This document shows, one piece after another, positions 5,034 to 5,179 of a DNA stretch of 5,179 bases. The position numbers were made by a program, and so were the translations under genes. Within the stretch, counting starts at the first letter, position 1; each line of letters begins with the position of its first letter. This stretch comes from an uncultured Ardenticatenia bacterium (GTDB lineage: Bacteria > Chloroflexota > Anaerolineae > Promineifilales > Promineifilaceae), in contig CALLZA010000592.1 of NCBI GenBank assembly GCA_937858165.1, positions 1 to 5,179 on the forward strand. The letters run 5' to 3'. The notes below the pieces were generated by a model. That model was not told the origin of the DNA, searched no databases, and worked only from the letters and a program-made list of their open reading frames with translations.

Positions 5034-5179
5034 AAAAAAAAAAAACAAAAAGAGTCCAGTGGAAGGAAGCGAAATACAGAACACAGAGTCCGAGACGCAC
5101 ACAGGTAGAATGCCACACTGCACATAATAGATACACAATAAGCAGAAGAGTAAACGCACGATCAAGTCAGTCACCGACA
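5034..5179. other. Non-biological A-rich read tail
   Basis: A run of twelve A (5034-5045) follows the last base of P5, then A-rich, T-poor sequence with no recognisable content. This is base calling beyond the end of the library molecule. Reading frames in it are meaningless. Confidence 0.92.

Noticed and set aside
4703..5174. Minus-strand frames at the right end with Phe-rich starts
   Set aside because: They are translations of the A-rich read tail and the P5/Nextera adapter, not genes.

Overview
This is an assembled fragment of bacterial DNA, about 4.8 kb of real sequence (146-4963), flanked by untrimmed Illumina Nextera library sequence. The insert is GC-rich and holds four genes, all read leftward (minus strand), that form the front of a clade II ("atypical") nitrous oxide reductase (nos) cluster. 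In transcription order they are: the 3' part of a Crp/Fnr-family regulator, a complete nosZ, a complete small four-helix membrane protein matching nosB by position and features, and a nosD cut off near its 3' end. The order nosZ-nosB-nosD, a NosZ without a twin-arginine signal, and a NosZ with a lipoprotein-type N-terminus point to a clade II N2O reducer. My best guess is a Chloroflexota (Anaerolineae-like) bacterium from a metagenome. That guess rests on gene content and protein character, not on a search.

Layout from right to left: 5179-5034 is A-rich junk; 5033-4964 is adapter plus i5 index; 4962-4285 is the regulator (5' end lost); 4310-4243 is a long hairpin overlapping the regulator's stop codon; 4240-4227 is a TTGCA-N4-TGCAA palindrome, and 4204-4199 a TATTCT -10 box, which together fit an activator-dependent promoter for nosZ; 4131-2095 is nosZ; 2042-1989 holds two hairpins, one a perfect 14-bp stem; 1962-1321 is nosB; 1289-146 is nosD (3' end lost); 145-83 is adapter and index again; 82-1 is T-rich junk.

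How the genes work together: NosZ reduces N2O to N2 outside the cytoplasmic membrane with two copper centres, CuA and CuZ. NosD is a beta-helix protein needed, with the NosF/NosY ABC transporter (expected beyond the left end), for building the CuZ centre. NosB is a membrane protein tied to clade II clusters with no settled function. The regulator upstream is a good candidate for switching nosZ on under low oxygen or in response to nitrogen oxides, through the palindrome placed exactly at -41.5 relative to the inferred transcription start.

The most useful results are the regulator/operator/promoter arrangement, the hairpins that separate regulator from nosZ and nosZ from nosB, and the warning that both terminal genes run in frame into adapter sequence and would give chimeric proteins if annotated automatically. 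I see no evidence for a wholly new system.
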